NCBI GenBank assembly: GCA_001898235.1
Contig: MKTN01000010.1
Span: forward strand, 1-64,000
Source of the DNA: Gammaproteobacteria bacterium 39-13
GTDB taxonomy: Bacteria; Pseudomonadota; Gammaproteobacteria; Berkiellales; Berkiellaceae
Length of the DNA: 64,000 nucleotides
Reading direction: 5' to 3'
Shown here: one piece after another, positions 44,170 to 57,675 of the stretch
How the letters are laid out: each line of letters starts with the position of its first letter
Numbering within the stretch: the first letter of the stretch is position 1
Translations under genes and position numbers: made by a program
The notes under the pieces: generated by a model
Told to the model about the DNA's origin: nothing
Databases searched by the model: none
The model's input: only the letters and a program-made list of their open reading frames with translations

Positions 44170-44380
44170 GCTCTTTTGTCTGCGGAAGCAGACATCCACT
44201 TTGTAGGGGAGGGGCTGCTCTTAGCAGCGGGGGAGGGAAATGGAAAAGATGCCTTTAAGAAATGAAATTTATTTTCATTAGTTACTGAAAGTCAAAAGAC
44301 CCTCACCCTACCCCCCTCCCGCAAGCGGGAGAGGGGATCGGATTGTGCCCCTCTCCTAAAACGTGAGAGGAAAGCAGAAA
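44170..44380. repeat. REP-like palindromic repeat cluster
   Basis: This stretch has GTCTGC-GGAA-GCAGAC, GCTGCTCTTAGCAGC, CTCCCGCAAGCGGGAG and CCCTCACCC/CCCCTCTCC motifs, which occur in the same family as the 133-bp repeats at 26508 and 27638 (GTCTGC-AGC-GCAGAC, CCTCACCCGCAGC). It lies between convergent genes, as REP elements often do. Confidence 0.6.
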
Positions 44381-44390
44381 GGAACAGACA

Positions 44391-44831
44391 TTAAGGTGCG
44401 GTATAAACTATCTTAACAGAACCATCGACCACAGATTTATCAACATACCCCATGCAATTTGGGTTCTTTGCCACTAAATCTCGCACCGCTTTGTCGTCAC
44501 TTTCTTGAATGGGGGGATAACCTTGCCCAGTAAAAATAACCCGCGACCAATAAGATTTAATTTCAGTATCGCTTTTTTTGATCACATCTGAATAAAACTT
44601 ATCTCGAGAAGGACTACCAGATTGTTGATCAACTGGGATCACCTTCACCCCATTAGACAAAAATTTAGTTTTACCAAGATATATCCGATAAATTTCTTCT
44701 TGGGTTAAGGAAGAGATAGGCAAGTCGCGATTGGCTATGACCACAAGTTCAGCAAAACTTGCACATGGCGCTAATGGCGTCAGCATCAAAAGAACCGCTG
44801 TGATTGTTTTTGTTTTAAAGAATTTTCTCAC
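44391..44831 (-). CDS. PstS-like periplasmic substrate-binding-like protein
   Basis: The product is 146 residues with a signal peptide (cleavage near SFA). LVVIANRDLPISSLTQEEIYRIYLGK and ...GSPSRDKFY... GQGYPPIQESDDKAVRDLVAKNPNCMGYVDKS are the patterns of short phosphate-binding-like proteins. No permease genes are near. It follows the porin gene by 10 bp, so the pair may handle one anionic ligand. Confidence 0.8.
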   Translation of the reverse strand: MRKFFKTKTITAVLLMLTPLAPCASFAELVVIANRDLPISSLTQEEIYRIYLGKTKFLSNGVKVIPVDQQSGSPSRDKFYSDVIKKSDTEIKSYWSRVIFTGQGYPPIQESDDKAVRDLVAKNPNCMGYVDKSVVDGSVKIVYTAP

Positions 44832-44841
44832 TGTGACTTCC

Positions 44842-46215
44842 TTACATCACGGCATCAAGAGCCACGGAGTAAATATTAACCGTTTTCATTGGATTGACAT
44901 CAAACAACCCTGGCGATAAGAAGTCAGGATGAACGTGCTTAAATTCCCCTTTAATAGCAACGCCATCATAAATATCCCAACGGATCCCTAGGGTAAGGGA
45001 CGATTGAGAACCTGCCCCCCCATCAAAATTTGGACTCGTGTTGATTAACGGTTGTGCAATGGTATCTAGCGGTACAGAGCTTCCCCCTATAAACGGGTTC
45101 GTAAATAAACTATTAATAAATCCATTAAAGCGCCGCACTTTATTATCTTCTAATTTTTCACGAGCAAAGGTGATATGGGGTAAAAATTGCTTCACGCGAT
45201 AACCACCCATAACATACCAACCAATGGCATTTGCAATAATCGGGGTCGCTGCTTTTCGCTTAACAAGCTCCCCCATACTGACTACATTTTTCCAATCAAA
45301 TTGGTAGCCAACTCCCATAAAACTCGCTCTGGAATTATAAGCGGAGAAATAATTAACATAGTCCAAGCCAATCCCATCCGGATTGAAAAAGAAGAGCGGA
45401 TCAGGAAAAGGATGAGGAGGTGCCATTGCATTTAGGAAAGCATTTAATTGCTCCATGGCCGTACCTGCATTTGGATCGAGTGTCACCCGTGTTGTTTCAT
45501 AGCCAGCTCGTACACTAAAAACTTCATCACCAAACTTGATGTTAAAAGACCATAAATCACGTAAACGTAAACGGATTTCATCAAATATAGTGTTATCAAT
45601 CCCAATGGGGAGCGGCAACCCTGTTGGGAATGTTAAATGCGTCGTTGCAGCACCATAGAAGGCAGTTAAGGTTAAATCACGGTTAAACATCATGATTCTA
45701 AACCTTGCGTCTACCCCAGTAGAATTACTAAATTCAGAAGGAATTTGTGAGTACACCTCTTCTGGTGGGCGCACCCAAGGATATGCATAACCCACATCCA
45801 CATAATCAGATAGCATATAAGGATCAGTACGTACGCGCCCAGCGCGAAATTGCCATTGATCACTGGGTTCCCATTTTAAAAATGCCCATACGGCTTCAAC
45901 ATCCCATTCGTTCTCTGCTTTAGCAAGGAATTGGGTCGTAATGCTGATGTCCTCACGCAATAACTTTGAAAATTGAACCCCTACATTAGAATCATGATCA
46001 AAACTGGGGCGCTTACGAATATTCGTGTTGTAAACAGGTTCAATTCCTATGATACCGGGGATCCCTGATGAGCCTGGGGGAAGATATTTAACATTATCCC
46101 ATGCCGCAGCGACTGATAAAAACCCATTGATTTGGAAGTCACCAATGTTGGCAGCTGAAGCTGAGAAACTTCCAAAAGTTAGGCAAACTAATGATGCTGG
46201 TACTATTTTTTTCAT
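44842..46215 (-). CDS. Outer-membrane porin-like beta-barrel protein
   Basis: The product is 457 residues with a signal peptide (ending SAA) and many alternating-hydrophobic strands with aromatic girdles, as in porins. It lacks a Phe at the extreme C-terminus (ends ALDAVM) but has barrel-like final strands. It is expected in the outer membrane. It is the first gene of a pair with the PstS-like protein, so an anion or phosphate-like substrate is possible. Confidence 0.75.
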   Translation of the reverse strand: MKKIVPASLVCLTFGSFSASAANIGDFQINGFLSVAAAWDNVKYLPPGSSGIPGIIGIEPVYNTNIRKRPSFDHDSNVGVQFSKLLREDISITTQFLAKAENEWDVEAVWAFLKWEPSDQWQFRAGRVRTDPYMLSDYVDVGYAYPWVRPPEEVYSQIPSEFSNSTGVDARFRIMMFNRDLTLTAFYGAATTHLTFPTGLPLPIGIDNTIFDEIRLRLRDLWSFNIKFGDEVFSVRAGYETTRVTLDPNAGTAMEQLNAFLNAMAPPHPFPDPLFFFNPDGIGLDYVNYFSAYNSRASFMGVGYQFDWKNVVSMGELVKRKAATPIIANAIGWYVMGGYRVKQFLPHITFAREKLEDNKVRRFNGFINSLFTNPFIGGSSVPLDTIAQPLINTSPNFDGGAGSQSSLTLGIRWDIYDGVAIKGEFKHVHPDFLSPGLFDVNPMKTVNIYSVALDAVM

Positions 46216-46237
46216 TACACACTCTGTAAGGCAAAAG

Positions 46238-46264
46238 CAAAAACCATCTCCTTTAGAGATGGTT
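46238..46264 (-). terminator. Terminator after serS
   Basis: On the minus strand, a 9-bp stem (AACCATCTC with GAGATGGTT) with a 5-nt loop is followed by TTTGCTTTT. It ends the ftsK-lolA-rarA-serS transcript just before the porin gene. Confidence 0.8.
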
Positions 46265-46338
46265 AATACTATGCCAGAGAGAATGTAACGTGCAACTACA
46301 AATAGGCAGTTCTAAATAAGCATTAAAACTAACCCTAT

Positions 46339-48902
<2,564 letters not shown>

Positions 48903-48907
48903 GAAAA

Positions 48908-49561
48908 TTAATTTCCAGCATGGATCACATCTACACCTTTGGGTGGAACAAAATCGAATATTTTATTTTCTAGATTTTTGTTTATTTCCACTTTAGAAAA
49001 CTTGGTATAAACATCCTGCCCTAGTGAATCATGCATGCTGATTTCCTGCAATTTTCCTTTTGCAAATCCAATGACAATATCTGCAACTGCAGCATCTTTG
49101 CTTAAAGGATGAAGTGAATAGCATTCATCACTACCACGACATTGATTCTTTTTAGCGGTGGAAATTTTAAAGCTGTCTTTTAGATTGACAACTGAACCTG
49201 CCAATAAAGAGGCCGGCGTGTTCCCCAAGGCTTGGTTTAAATCCTGTTTAGTCACTTGCGCTAAATCAATGTCGTATGTCCACAAGTGTTTACCATCAGC
49301 AACGACCAATACAGGATCGGGAGCTTGGCTTTTCCAATAAAATTTACCGGGACGGCGAACCATCATTTCCCCTGAGGATTTGGAAACATTATCCCCATCG
49401 GCACCACGAATTTTTTGCACAAAATTCGCTCGAAATGTTTGAATATTTTCCAGGGATTTAGTTAAGCTTGCCGCAGCATCTGTTTCTTCAGCAACGGCTT
49501 GAAAAGTAAACGTCGCTAGTAACAAGCTTGCCCATAAATACATTTTTTTTCTGTTTAACAT
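48908..49561 (-). CDS. lolA: Outer-membrane lipoprotein carrier LolA
   Basis: The product is 217 residues with a signal peptide (ending AVA) and the LolA half-barrel pattern (RANFVQKI, SGEMMVRRPGKFYWKS, DGKHLWTYDIDLAQV). It carries lipoproteins across the periplasm from LolCDE to LolB. It sits between ftsK and rarA. Confidence 0.95.
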   Translation of the reverse strand: MLNRKKMYLWASLLLATFTFQAVAEETDAAASLTKSLENIQTFRANFVQKIRGADGDNVSKSSGEMMVRRPGKFYWKSQAPDPVLVVADGKHLWTYDIDLAQVTKQDLNQALGNTPASLLAGSVVNLKDSFKISTAKKNQCRGSDECYSLHPLSKDAAVADIVIGFAKGKLQEISMHDSLGQDVYTKFSKVEINKNLENKIFDFVPPKGVDVIHAGN

Positions 49562-49588
49562 GGTTAAAAACCTAATAGTTAACTTAAA

Positions 49589-52024
49589 TTACAATTCGAC
49601 CGGTGGTGGTGCCAATACTTCACGTGTTCCATTGGATTGCACCGAGCTCACAACTCCTTCAGCTTCCATTCGTTCAACCAAACGTGCCGCTCTGTTATAA
49701 CCTATCTTTAAACGACGCTGGACTAACGAAATCGAGGCTTTACGCGATTCTGTCACAATGGAAATTGCTTGGTCATATAACTCATCAGCATCATCGTCAT
49801 CTAAAGACATCGCGCTTGTTGTAGATTGTACCACGTTTTCAATATAAGTTGGCTTCCCTAATTTACGCAATTGATTGGCGACTTTATGAACTTCATCGTC
49901 ACTTACAAATGCACCATGGATCCGATGGGGGACACCAACGCCAGGCGGTAAATAAAGCATATCACCATGCCCCAATAATTGTTCGGCACCTGATTGATCT
50001 AATATCGTTCTGGAATCAATCCGTGAAGATACCTGAAATGCAATACGTGTAGGGACGTTTGCTTTGATAAGTCCTGTAATGACATCAACTGAAGGTCTTT
50101 GGGTAGCTAAGATAAGATGGATCCCCGCAGCTCTGGCTTTTTGAGCAATACGTGCAATAAGCTCTTCTACCTTTTTGCCTACCACCATAATCATGTCGGC
50201 AAATTCATCTACCACAACAACAATAAAGGGCAGCTTCTCTAATGGTTGAGGTTTTTCAGCACTTTGTGGATGCCAAAGCGGATCAAGTAATGGTTCACCT
50301 GCTGCTTCAGCACTTATCACTTTTTGGTTGTAACCGGCTAAATTTCTGACCCCGACCGCAGCCATCAATTGATAACGACGCTCCATTTCAGCCACACACC
50401 AACGTAATGCATTTGCCGCATCTTTCATATCTGTGACAACAGGGGTCAATAAGTGTGGGATATTGTCATACACGGCAAGTTCAAGCATTTTAGGATCGAT
50501 GAGAATAAGCCTAATATCCTGCGCTGAAGACTTATAAAGAATACTCAACAGCATGGCGTTAATCCCCACAGATTTCCCAGAGCCTGTGGTACCTGCAACA
50601 AGTAAGTGCGGCATTTTTGCTAAATCCACTACCACAGGGCGCCCAGAAATATCTTTTCCTAAAGCCATCGTGAGAGGAGAAGTTGCTTGTTGGTACGCTT
50701 GATCTTCCAATACTTCTTTTAAGCTAACCAGTTCACGATGCGTATTTGGAATTTCTAAACCAACAACAGATTTCCCAGGGATCACTTCTACAACACGTAC
50801 ACTCACAACGGAAAGTGAACGTGCAAGATCCTTTGCTAATCCCGTAATTTTATTCACTTTAATCCCAGCGGCAAGATCAAGCTCAAAACGCGTAATCACA
50901 GGCCCTGGTAACACCCCTACCACTTTGGCATCTACCCCAAATTCAAGCAATCTTGTCTCTACTAACCGTGAAAGATCTTGTAACTGCGAATTGGTATAGC
51001 CTTGTTTACTTTTTTTCTCAGCGATTTCTAATAAAGAAAGCGAAGGCATACCGTGATTTGCCACGACTTGCAGCTTTTCACTGACAGATACATTCTCTGC
51101 TACTGTTTTCGCTACCGGACGCTTGATAGGTCTTGGCGCAGGCACTGAAGAGGTAATTTCACTTTCTTCTTCAAATTCACGCCTTGGCATTTCCCTGGTT
51201 ACTTTTTCTATTTTAAGTTTTCTTTTGCTTGCCGGTTTTATTGTAGGGAATGGTTCATCTAAAATGTCATCTTCAAGCGCAGTGGGGATCGCTTTTTCTT
51301 CTGATTCTTTCGCAGCAGGTGGCATTAAGCGGGGCAGATCATCCCACTGGATAGGAAGTTTCATTTGCTTTGCTTTATAAAAAGCGGATTCTAAAAGTTG
51401 CCTGACCGAAACTTGCTCTTTCACAGCGGATAAGGATTTACGCCCTGCCCCTTCAATAAATTGCAGCCAGGAAAAGCCGGTAAATAAAGTTACCCCTATT
51501 AAAAATAAAGCAACAAGGATAACCGTTGCACCAACAGGATTCATTGCAGCAACCATTGCCGTTTTCACTGCCGAACCTAACAATCCTCCAGTGCTCATTG
51601 GTAAGGCCTGAAGCGCTTTCAATAAATGCATGGTGGTTAAACCACAGCTTGCTGCCAATGCGACTACCAATCCTATCGCCCTAACCGTCCAAATCATCGG
51701 GTTAGATTGCTTAGATTCTTCAACTGGATCGCGATAAACAAAAACGCCACCAAAGGTTAAGGCTATAGGGAAAATGTAAGCCATGTACCCAAATAATGAA
51801 AAAAGAATGTCAGATGTCCAAGCGCCTGTAAAGCCAGCGGCATTATGGATGTCCTTAGACATACCGGAGTGAGACCAAGCTGGATCGCTTTCATGGTAGG
51901 TAATAAGCGCTATTAACAAATAGATAGCAAATGAGCATAACAGTATAAAACCACCCTCTCTTAAACGACGGCTGACTTGTAATGATCTTGCGGCCTCATT
52001 TTTTCGTGTCGTAGCTTGTTTCAT
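49589..52024 (-). CDS. ftsK: DNA translocase FtsK
   Basis: The product is about 811 residues. It has four N-terminal membrane helices (to about residue 190), a charged linker, and the motor with Walker A GTTGSGKSVGINAM and Walker B VVVVDEFADM. The C-terminal gamma winged helix (SLVQRRLKIGYNRAARLVERMEAEGVVS) recognises KOPS. It pumps DNA at the septum and activates XerCD at dif. I use ATG 52024; GTG 52039 is an alternative, with neither site strong. Confidence 0.97.
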   Translation of the reverse strand: MKQATTRKNEAARSLQVSRRLREGGFILLCSFAIYLLIALITYHESDPAWSHSGMSKDIHNAAGFTGAWTSDILFSLFGYMAYIFPIALTFGGVFVYRDPVEESKQSNPMIWTVRAIGLVVALAASCGLTTMHLLKALQALPMSTGGLLGSAVKTAMVAAMNPVGATVILVALFLIGVTLFTGFSWLQFIEGAGRKSLSAVKEQVSVRQLLESAFYKAKQMKLPIQWDDLPRLMPPAAKESEEKAIPTALEDDILDEPFPTIKPASKRKLKIEKVTREMPRREFEEESEITSSVPAPRPIKRPVAKTVAENVSVSEKLQVVANHGMPSLSLLEIAEKKSKQGYTNSQLQDLSRLVETRLLEFGVDAKVVGVLPGPVITRFELDLAAGIKVNKITGLAKDLARSLSVVSVRVVEVIPGKSVVGLEIPNTHRELVSLKEVLEDQAYQQATSPLTMALGKDISGRPVVVDLAKMPHLLVAGTTGSGKSVGINAMLLSILYKSSAQDIRLILIDPKMLELAVYDNIPHLLTPVVTDMKDAANALRWCVAEMERRYQLMAAVGVRNLAGYNQKVISAEAAGEPLLDPLWHPQSAEKPQPLEKLPFIVVVVDEFADMIMVVGKKVEELIARIAQKARAAGIHLILATQRPSVDVITGLIKANVPTRIAFQVSSRIDSRTILDQSGAEQLLGHGDMLYLPPGVGVPHRIHGAFVSDDEVHKVANQLRKLGKPTYIENVVQSTTSAMSLDDDDADELYDQAISIVTESRKASISLVQRRLKIGYNRAARLVERMEAEGVVSSVQSNGTREVLAPPPVEL

Positions 52025-52115
52025 ACTGTGGTAGTTCACTTATATTGATTTTGATTTCATTTTAGCATGACTCACGAACTCTCGGTGAACTTCCAAAGCC
52101 CCAAAGTTGTCTTAA

Positions 52116-53168
<1,053 letters not shown>

Positions 53169-53171
53169 GCA

Positions 53172-53915
53172 ATGCCAGATGAACAGCCTCTTACACGCCT
53201 TGGGGCAGATGTAGAGGCTTTTCCTGATCCAAATCATGCGCTTATCGAACCTAATGGGCTGCTTGCTATCGGTGGAGATCTGAGTTCTCAACGCTTACTA
53301 GCAGCTTATAGGCGTGGGATCTTTCCCTGGTTTGATGAGGAGCCCATCTTATGGTGGTGCCCTCACCCTCGAGCAGTCTTATTTCTTAGTGATCTGTACA
53401 TTTCTCATCGTTTGAAAAAAACGCTAAAGCGTGGCCAATTTGATGTAAAAATGGATGAAAATTTTGCGGAAGTCATTCAGCAATGTGCAGCGCCACGTCT
53501 TCGTCATGGGCATATTGAACAGGGGACCTGGATAACACCTGAGATGCAAAAGGCATACATCGATTTACATCAACAAGGTTATGCCCATTCGGTTGAAGTT
53601 TATGTTCATCAACAATTAGTGGGCGGTGTTTATGGTGTTTCTCTGGGACGAAACTTTTTTGCCGAATCTATGTTCAGTAAACAACGCGATGCCTCAAAAA
53701 TTGCTTTAATCCATCTTGTTCTGCAACTGCAGCAATGGAACTTTGAGTTTATCGACTGTCAAATATGGTCTGCGCACCTTGCAACGCTTGGCGTAACTAC
53801 CCTTGATAGGTCGCTTTTTTTACAAAAAATCGCAACCAATAATAAGTTTGACAGCAAAATTGGAAAATGGCATTTAGCGCCCAGCTTACTTCAAGGGAGT
53901 TTATTGGCCCAATAA
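53172..53915 (+). CDS. aat: Leucyl/phenylalanyl-tRNA-protein transferase
   Basis: The product is 247 residues with motifs PNGLLAIGGDLSSQRLLAAYRRGIFPWF and WWCPHPRAVL plus GGVYGVSLGRNFFAESMFS. It adds Leu or Phe to proteins starting with Lys or Arg, making N-degrons for ClpS/ClpAP, whose genes lie just downstream. It follows trxB and precedes infA as in many gammaproteobacteria. Confidence 0.96.
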   Translation: MPDEQPLTRLGADVEAFPDPNHALIEPNGLLAIGGDLSSQRLLAAYRRGIFPWFDEEPILWWCPHPRAVLFLSDLYISHRLKKTLKRGQFDVKMDENFAEVIQQCAAPRLRHGHIEQGTWITPEMQKAYIDLHQQGYAHSVEVYVHQQLVGGVYGVSLGRNFFAESMFSKQRDASKIALIHLVLQLQQWNFEFIDCQIWSAHLATLGVTTLDRSLFLQKIATNNKFDSKIGKWHLAPSLLQGSLLAQ

Positions 53916-53975
53916 TATCTGGTACGATGTCGCGCCTTAGCGCAAAAATTTTCATTTTGTTCCAAAGGGGAGCAC

Positions 53976-54251
53976 ATGGCTAAAGAAGATCATATCGAAA
54001 TGGAAGGCACGGTCACTGAAACGCTGCCAAATACAATGTTTAGAGTAGAGCTTGATAATAAACACGTTGTCACAGCGCACATTTCAGGCAGAATGCGTAA
54101 AAATTATATTCGTATTTTGACCGGCGACCGCGTTACGGTGCAATTAACACCTTACGATCTCACCAAAGGCCGCATTATATTCAGAAATCGTGATGGGAAG
54201 AGTAGCGATAAAGATTCAAGTGCAAGTGCAAGTTCGAGCGAAGACGAATAA
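53976..54251 (+). CDS. infA: Translation initiation factor IF-1 with Ser/acidic tail
   Basis: The product is 91 residues; the first 72 are the usual S1-type OB fold ([20 protein letters not shown]...[20 protein letters not shown]). About 19 extra residues follow, rich in Ser, Asp and Glu ([16 protein letters not shown]), which standard IF-1 lacks. GGGGAG precedes the ATG. It binds the 30S A site during initiation. Confidence 0.96.
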   Translation: MAKEDHIEMEGTVTETLPNTMFRVELDNKHVVTAHISGRMRKNYIRILTGDRVTVQLTPYDLTKGRIIFRNRDGKSSDKDSSASASSSEDE

Positions 54252-54357
54252 GCGTTTCTTTAACTCACTCCCCCTCTATGCTCACCTTGTTTTTGCAAGG
54301 CAAATGTGAAAGCAATCCAAAATTTTCAACATGGGTTGCTTCGCTACGCTCGTTGTG

Positions 54358-54380
54358 ACGCCCTAGAGAAAGGCGTTTTT
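54358..54380 (+). terminator. Weak terminator after infA
   Basis: ACGCC pairs with GGCGT over a 9-nt loop, followed by TTTT. It lies in a small palindromic stretch before the clpA end. Confidence 0.4.
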
Positions 54381-54407
54381 CAAGCGCAGCGAATATACCA
54401 TCAGTAT

Positions 54408-56672
54408 CTAATCACTAGGCTCAAAAACGGCAACACGAAGACCATTCTCATCCACAGTGACTTCTACAGAACCGCCCAGAGAGAGTTTGCCAAAAAGCAA
54501 CTCATCTGCAAGGGGTTTCTTGAGTTGGTCTTGGATGAGACGGGCCATGGGTCTTGCGCCCATCTTTTTATCGTAGCCTTTTTCAGCAAGCCAGTGGCGT
54601 GCAGCAGGATCCACCGTCAAAATCACTTCTTTCTCATTTAAGCGTTCTGACAGTTCATCCAAGAATTTATCAACCACCCTTGAAATCACATCTTCATTCA
54701 GCGGATCAAATTGAATAATAGCATCCAAGCGATTTCTAAATTCTGGCGTAAATGTCTTTTGAATAGCCGCGAAACTATCGGATTTATGTTCTTGTTCCTT
54801 AAACCCAATCGAGCTTCGCTCCATCGTAGCTGCGCCAGCATTGGTTGTCATGATTAACGTCACATGACGAAAATCTGCTTTGCGCCCATTGGTATCTGTC
54901 AAAGAGCCATGATCCATCACTTGTAATAACAAGTTGAATACATCTGGATGTGCTTTCTCGATTTCATCTAATAAAACAACTGAATGTGGATTTTTAGTCA
55001 CAGCTTCAGTTAAAAGGCCACCATGATCATACCCTACATAACCAGGAGGCGCACCGATTAATCTTGAAACAGTATGACTTTCCATATACTCAGACATATC
55101 AAATCGAATCAATTCAACGCCCAAGGATTTAGCAAGCTGCTTCGATACTTCTGTTTTACCCACGCCTGTTGGCCCTGCAAAAAGGAAGCAACCTGTAGGT
55201 TTTTCTGGATCGCCTAAGCCTGAACGTCCCATTTTCACAGCAGCAGCAAGCGCATGAATGGCTTTTTCTTGCCCGAAAACTTTGCTCTTAAGCTCTTCTT
55301 CTAATCCACCCAATAATGATCTATCAGAGGTAGAAACTGTTTTGGAAGGGATCCTCGCCATACGAGCAACTATCTGTTCCACTTCTTTTACGCCAATGAC
55401 TTTCTTGCGTCGACGTTCAGGAAGTAAGCGTTGAAAAGCACCGGCTTCATCTACCACGTCAATTGCTTTATCCGGTAAAAATCTATCGCGAATATAACGA
55501 CCCGCAAGCTCTGCTGCAGCTCTTAACGCAGCCCCTGTATAGCGGATTTGGTGATGTTGCTCAAAGTGGGTTTTGATACCCTTTAAGATACGAATGGTTT
55601 CTTCAATAGATGGTTCACGAATATCAATTTTTTGGAAACGACGCGCTAAAGCTCTGTCCTTTTCAAAAATACCACGATATTCTTGATACGTAGTCGACCC
55701 TATGCAACGCAAATCACCCGTCGCCAACATAGGTTTAATCAAATTAGAAGCATCCATGACGCCGCCAGAAGCAGCTCCTGCACCAATAATGGTATGAATT
55801 TCATCAATAAATAAAACGGCTCCTGAATCTCGGCGTAAATGTTGAAGCAAAGATTTAAATCTTTTCTCAAAATCGCCACGATATTTAGTACCCGCTAGCA
55901 AAGATCCTAAGTCTAAAGCATAAACAGTACAATGCCCCAATGCTTTTGGCACTTTACCTTCTACTATCGCCTTAGCCAATCCTTCGGCAATCGCAGTTTT
56001 ACCTACGCCGGCTTCACCAACAAAAAGAGGATTATTTTTTCGTCGACGGCAAAGAATTTGAACAGTTCTTTCTAATTCTTGAGCACGCCCAATAAGAGGA
56101 TCAATTTTCCCTTGCTTTGCAAGATGATTCAAATTGATGGCATAAGTCTCTAAAGGACTTTTACCGGGAGCTTCATGCGTACCATCTTGTTCAAGAGGTT
56201 GTTCAATTTCGGGTTCATCCATCTCACGTGGCTCTTCCACTTTAGAAATGCCATGCGATATAAAATTGACCACATCTAGTCGTGTAATATTTTCTTGCTT
56301 TAAGAAATAAACGGCTTGGCTTTCTTGTTCGCTGAAAATCGCGGCAAGAACGTTCGCTCCCGTCACTTCTTCCCTACCTGCAGACTGCACGTGAAATACG
56401 GCTCTTTGCAACACACGTTGAAAACCCAATGTGGGTTGGGTCTCACGATGTGCTTCTGCAGAAGGGATCAATGGGGTTGTTTCGTCGACAAACGTTTGTA
56501 AATCTTGTCTTAAACGTTCGACATCCGCCCCGCAAGAACGTAACACATTTGAAGCAGCTGAGTTGTCAAGCAATGCAAGTAATAAATGCTCAACGGTCAT
56601 AAATTCATGACGCTTTTCCCTAGCTTCTTTAAATGCGAGGTTGAGCGTCATCTCTAACTCTTTGCTCAACAT
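54408..56672 (-). CDS. clpA: ATP-dependent Clp protease ATP-binding subunit ClpA
   Basis: The product is 754 residues with an N domain (1-145) and two AAA+ modules (Walker A GEAGVGKT near residue 217 and GPTGVGKT near 498). The ClpP-binding loop IGF-type motif reads IGFKEQ near 618. It unfolds substrates, including N-degron and SsrA-tagged proteins, for ClpP. The clpS gene lies 95 bp upstream on the same strand. Confidence 0.98.
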   Translation of the reverse strand: MLSKELEMTLNLAFKEAREKRHEFMTVEHLLLALLDNSAASNVLRSCGADVERLRQDLQTFVDETTPLIPSAEAHRETQPTLGFQRVLQRAVFHVQSAGREEVTGANVLAAIFSEQESQAVYFLKQENITRLDVVNFISHGISKVEEPREMDEPEIEQPLEQDGTHEAPGKSPLETYAINLNHLAKQGKIDPLIGRAQELERTVQILCRRRKNNPLFVGEAGVGKTAIAEGLAKAIVEGKVPKALGHCTVYALDLGSLLAGTKYRGDFEKRFKSLLQHLRRDSGAVLFIDEIHTIIGAGAASGGVMDASNLIKPMLATGDLRCIGSTTYQEYRGIFEKDRALARRFQKIDIREPSIEETIRILKGIKTHFEQHHQIRYTGAALRAAAELAGRYIRDRFLPDKAIDVVDEAGAFQRLLPERRRKKVIGVKEVEQIVARMARIPSKTVSTSDRSLLGGLEEELKSKVFGQEKAIHALAAAVKMGRSGLGDPEKPTGCFLFAGPTGVGKTEVSKQLAKSLGVELIRFDMSEYMESHTVSRLIGAPPGYVGYDHGGLLTEAVTKNPHSVVLLDEIEKAHPDVFNLLLQVMDHGSLTDTNGRKADFRHVTLIMTTNAGAATMERSSIGFKEQEHKSDSFAAIQKTFTPEFRNRLDAIIQFDPLNEDVISRVVDKFLDELSERLNEKEVILTVDPAARHWLAEKGYDKKMGARPMARLIQDQLKKPLADELLFGKLSLGGSVEVTVDENGLRVAVFEPSD

Positions 56673-56767
56673 GGCACAAGACCTCCCCAGCGTCGCTTAT
56701 ATTCTTGTACTTGATTCCACGTAGTCTTTACAACGCCCTAGAGAACAAGTAGTTTGAATATGTTGGT

Positions 56768-57091
56768 TTACACTTTTTCCATTTTGCAAAGCAATGGATG
56801 TTCATTAAGCCTTGCAAATTCGTTAACCTGTGCTACCTTTGTTTCAGCGATATCTCGTGTAAAAATGCCGCAAGTTGCTTTTCCACTTTGATGTACATCC
56901 AGCATCACTTTTACTGCCCGAGGGTAACTCATCGCAAAAAACTGTTGTAATACGACTACTACAAAATCCATCGGTGTATAATCGTCATTCAATAAATACA
57001 CCATGTACTTCGAAGGGCGGCTGAGTTTCGGTACTTTCTTATCAGTCTTAACTGCAGGGGTGACTGATCCCCGCCCAGATTCTGTGCCCAT
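56768..57091 (-). CDS. clpS: ClpS adaptor
   Basis: The product is 107 residues. [24 protein letters not shown] and [21 protein letters not shown] define the adaptor that binds N-degron residues (D35/D36-type pocket) and the ClpA N domain. It sits upstream of clpA, and aat that makes such substrates is nearby. Confidence 0.96.
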   Translation of the reverse strand: MGTESGRGSVTPAVKTDKKVPKLSRPSKYMVYLLNDDYTPMDFVVVVLQQFFAMSYPRAVKVMLDVHQSGKATCGIFTRDIAETKVAQVNEFARLNEHPLLCKMEKV

Positions 57092-57348
57092 ATTCTGATA
57101 TTAGCCAACTATTGGCTACCTCGCGTTGTATAACCACAAAAAACTTTTCAATTTTATTGTCGCATAGAACCTAAAATTTGGGTAGAAAAATAACTATACA
57201 GTATTTTAGTTCTAAGTCTTGACTGAATAACCGTTTATGTACAACAGTTATGGTTGTCCTCACCCTCGTGAGTGGGTGAGTTATAGCTAATAACTAAGTT
57301 TAGCCTCTAAAGTTGTTTTTTTTGCTCAATTTCTAAAAGGGATTTTAT

Positions 57349-57618
57349 ATGCCAACTGGGATAGTAAAATGGTTCAATAGTGCAAAGGGTTATGGCTTTA
57401 TTTGTCCAGAAGGTGGTGGACAGGATGTATTTGCACATTTCTCCGCCATTATCATGGATGGATATAAATGCCTCAAGGCTGGCCAAGCAGTCTCCTTTGA
57501 GGTAAATGAAGGCCCTAAAGGGCTGCATGCCGCTAATATACGCGCAACCGGTGCTGTAGAAGCGGAACAAAAATCAGTTAAAAGATTTGATCATGTAAGC
57601 GAAGAAGCTGACGCTTAA
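57349..57618 (+). CDS. cspD: Cold-shock-domain protein CspD
   Basis: The product is 89 residues. The cold-shock fold has RNP motifs KGYGFICPE and DVFAHFSAI, and the tail is longer and more charged than in CspA, as in CspD. It binds single-stranded nucleic acids. Divergent from clpS, as in E. coli. The leader upstream holds a small hairpin (57263-57281). Confidence 0.92.
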   Translation: MPTGIVKWFNSAKGYGFICPEGGGQDVFAHFSAIIMDGYKCLKAGQAVSFEVNEGPKGLHAANIRATGAVEAEQKSVKRFDHVSEEADA

Positions 57619-57626
57619 GCTTTCAA

Positions 57627-57657
57627 AAAAAAGGCGAATCAACCTGATTCGCCTTTT
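57627..57657. terminator. Bidirectional terminator between cspD and icd
   Basis: A perfect 11-bp stem AAGGCGAATCA/TGATTCGCCTT with a 3-nt loop; an A-run before and a T-run after it. Confidence 0.9.
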
Positions 57658-57675
57658 CTATCATTATTTAGGCTT

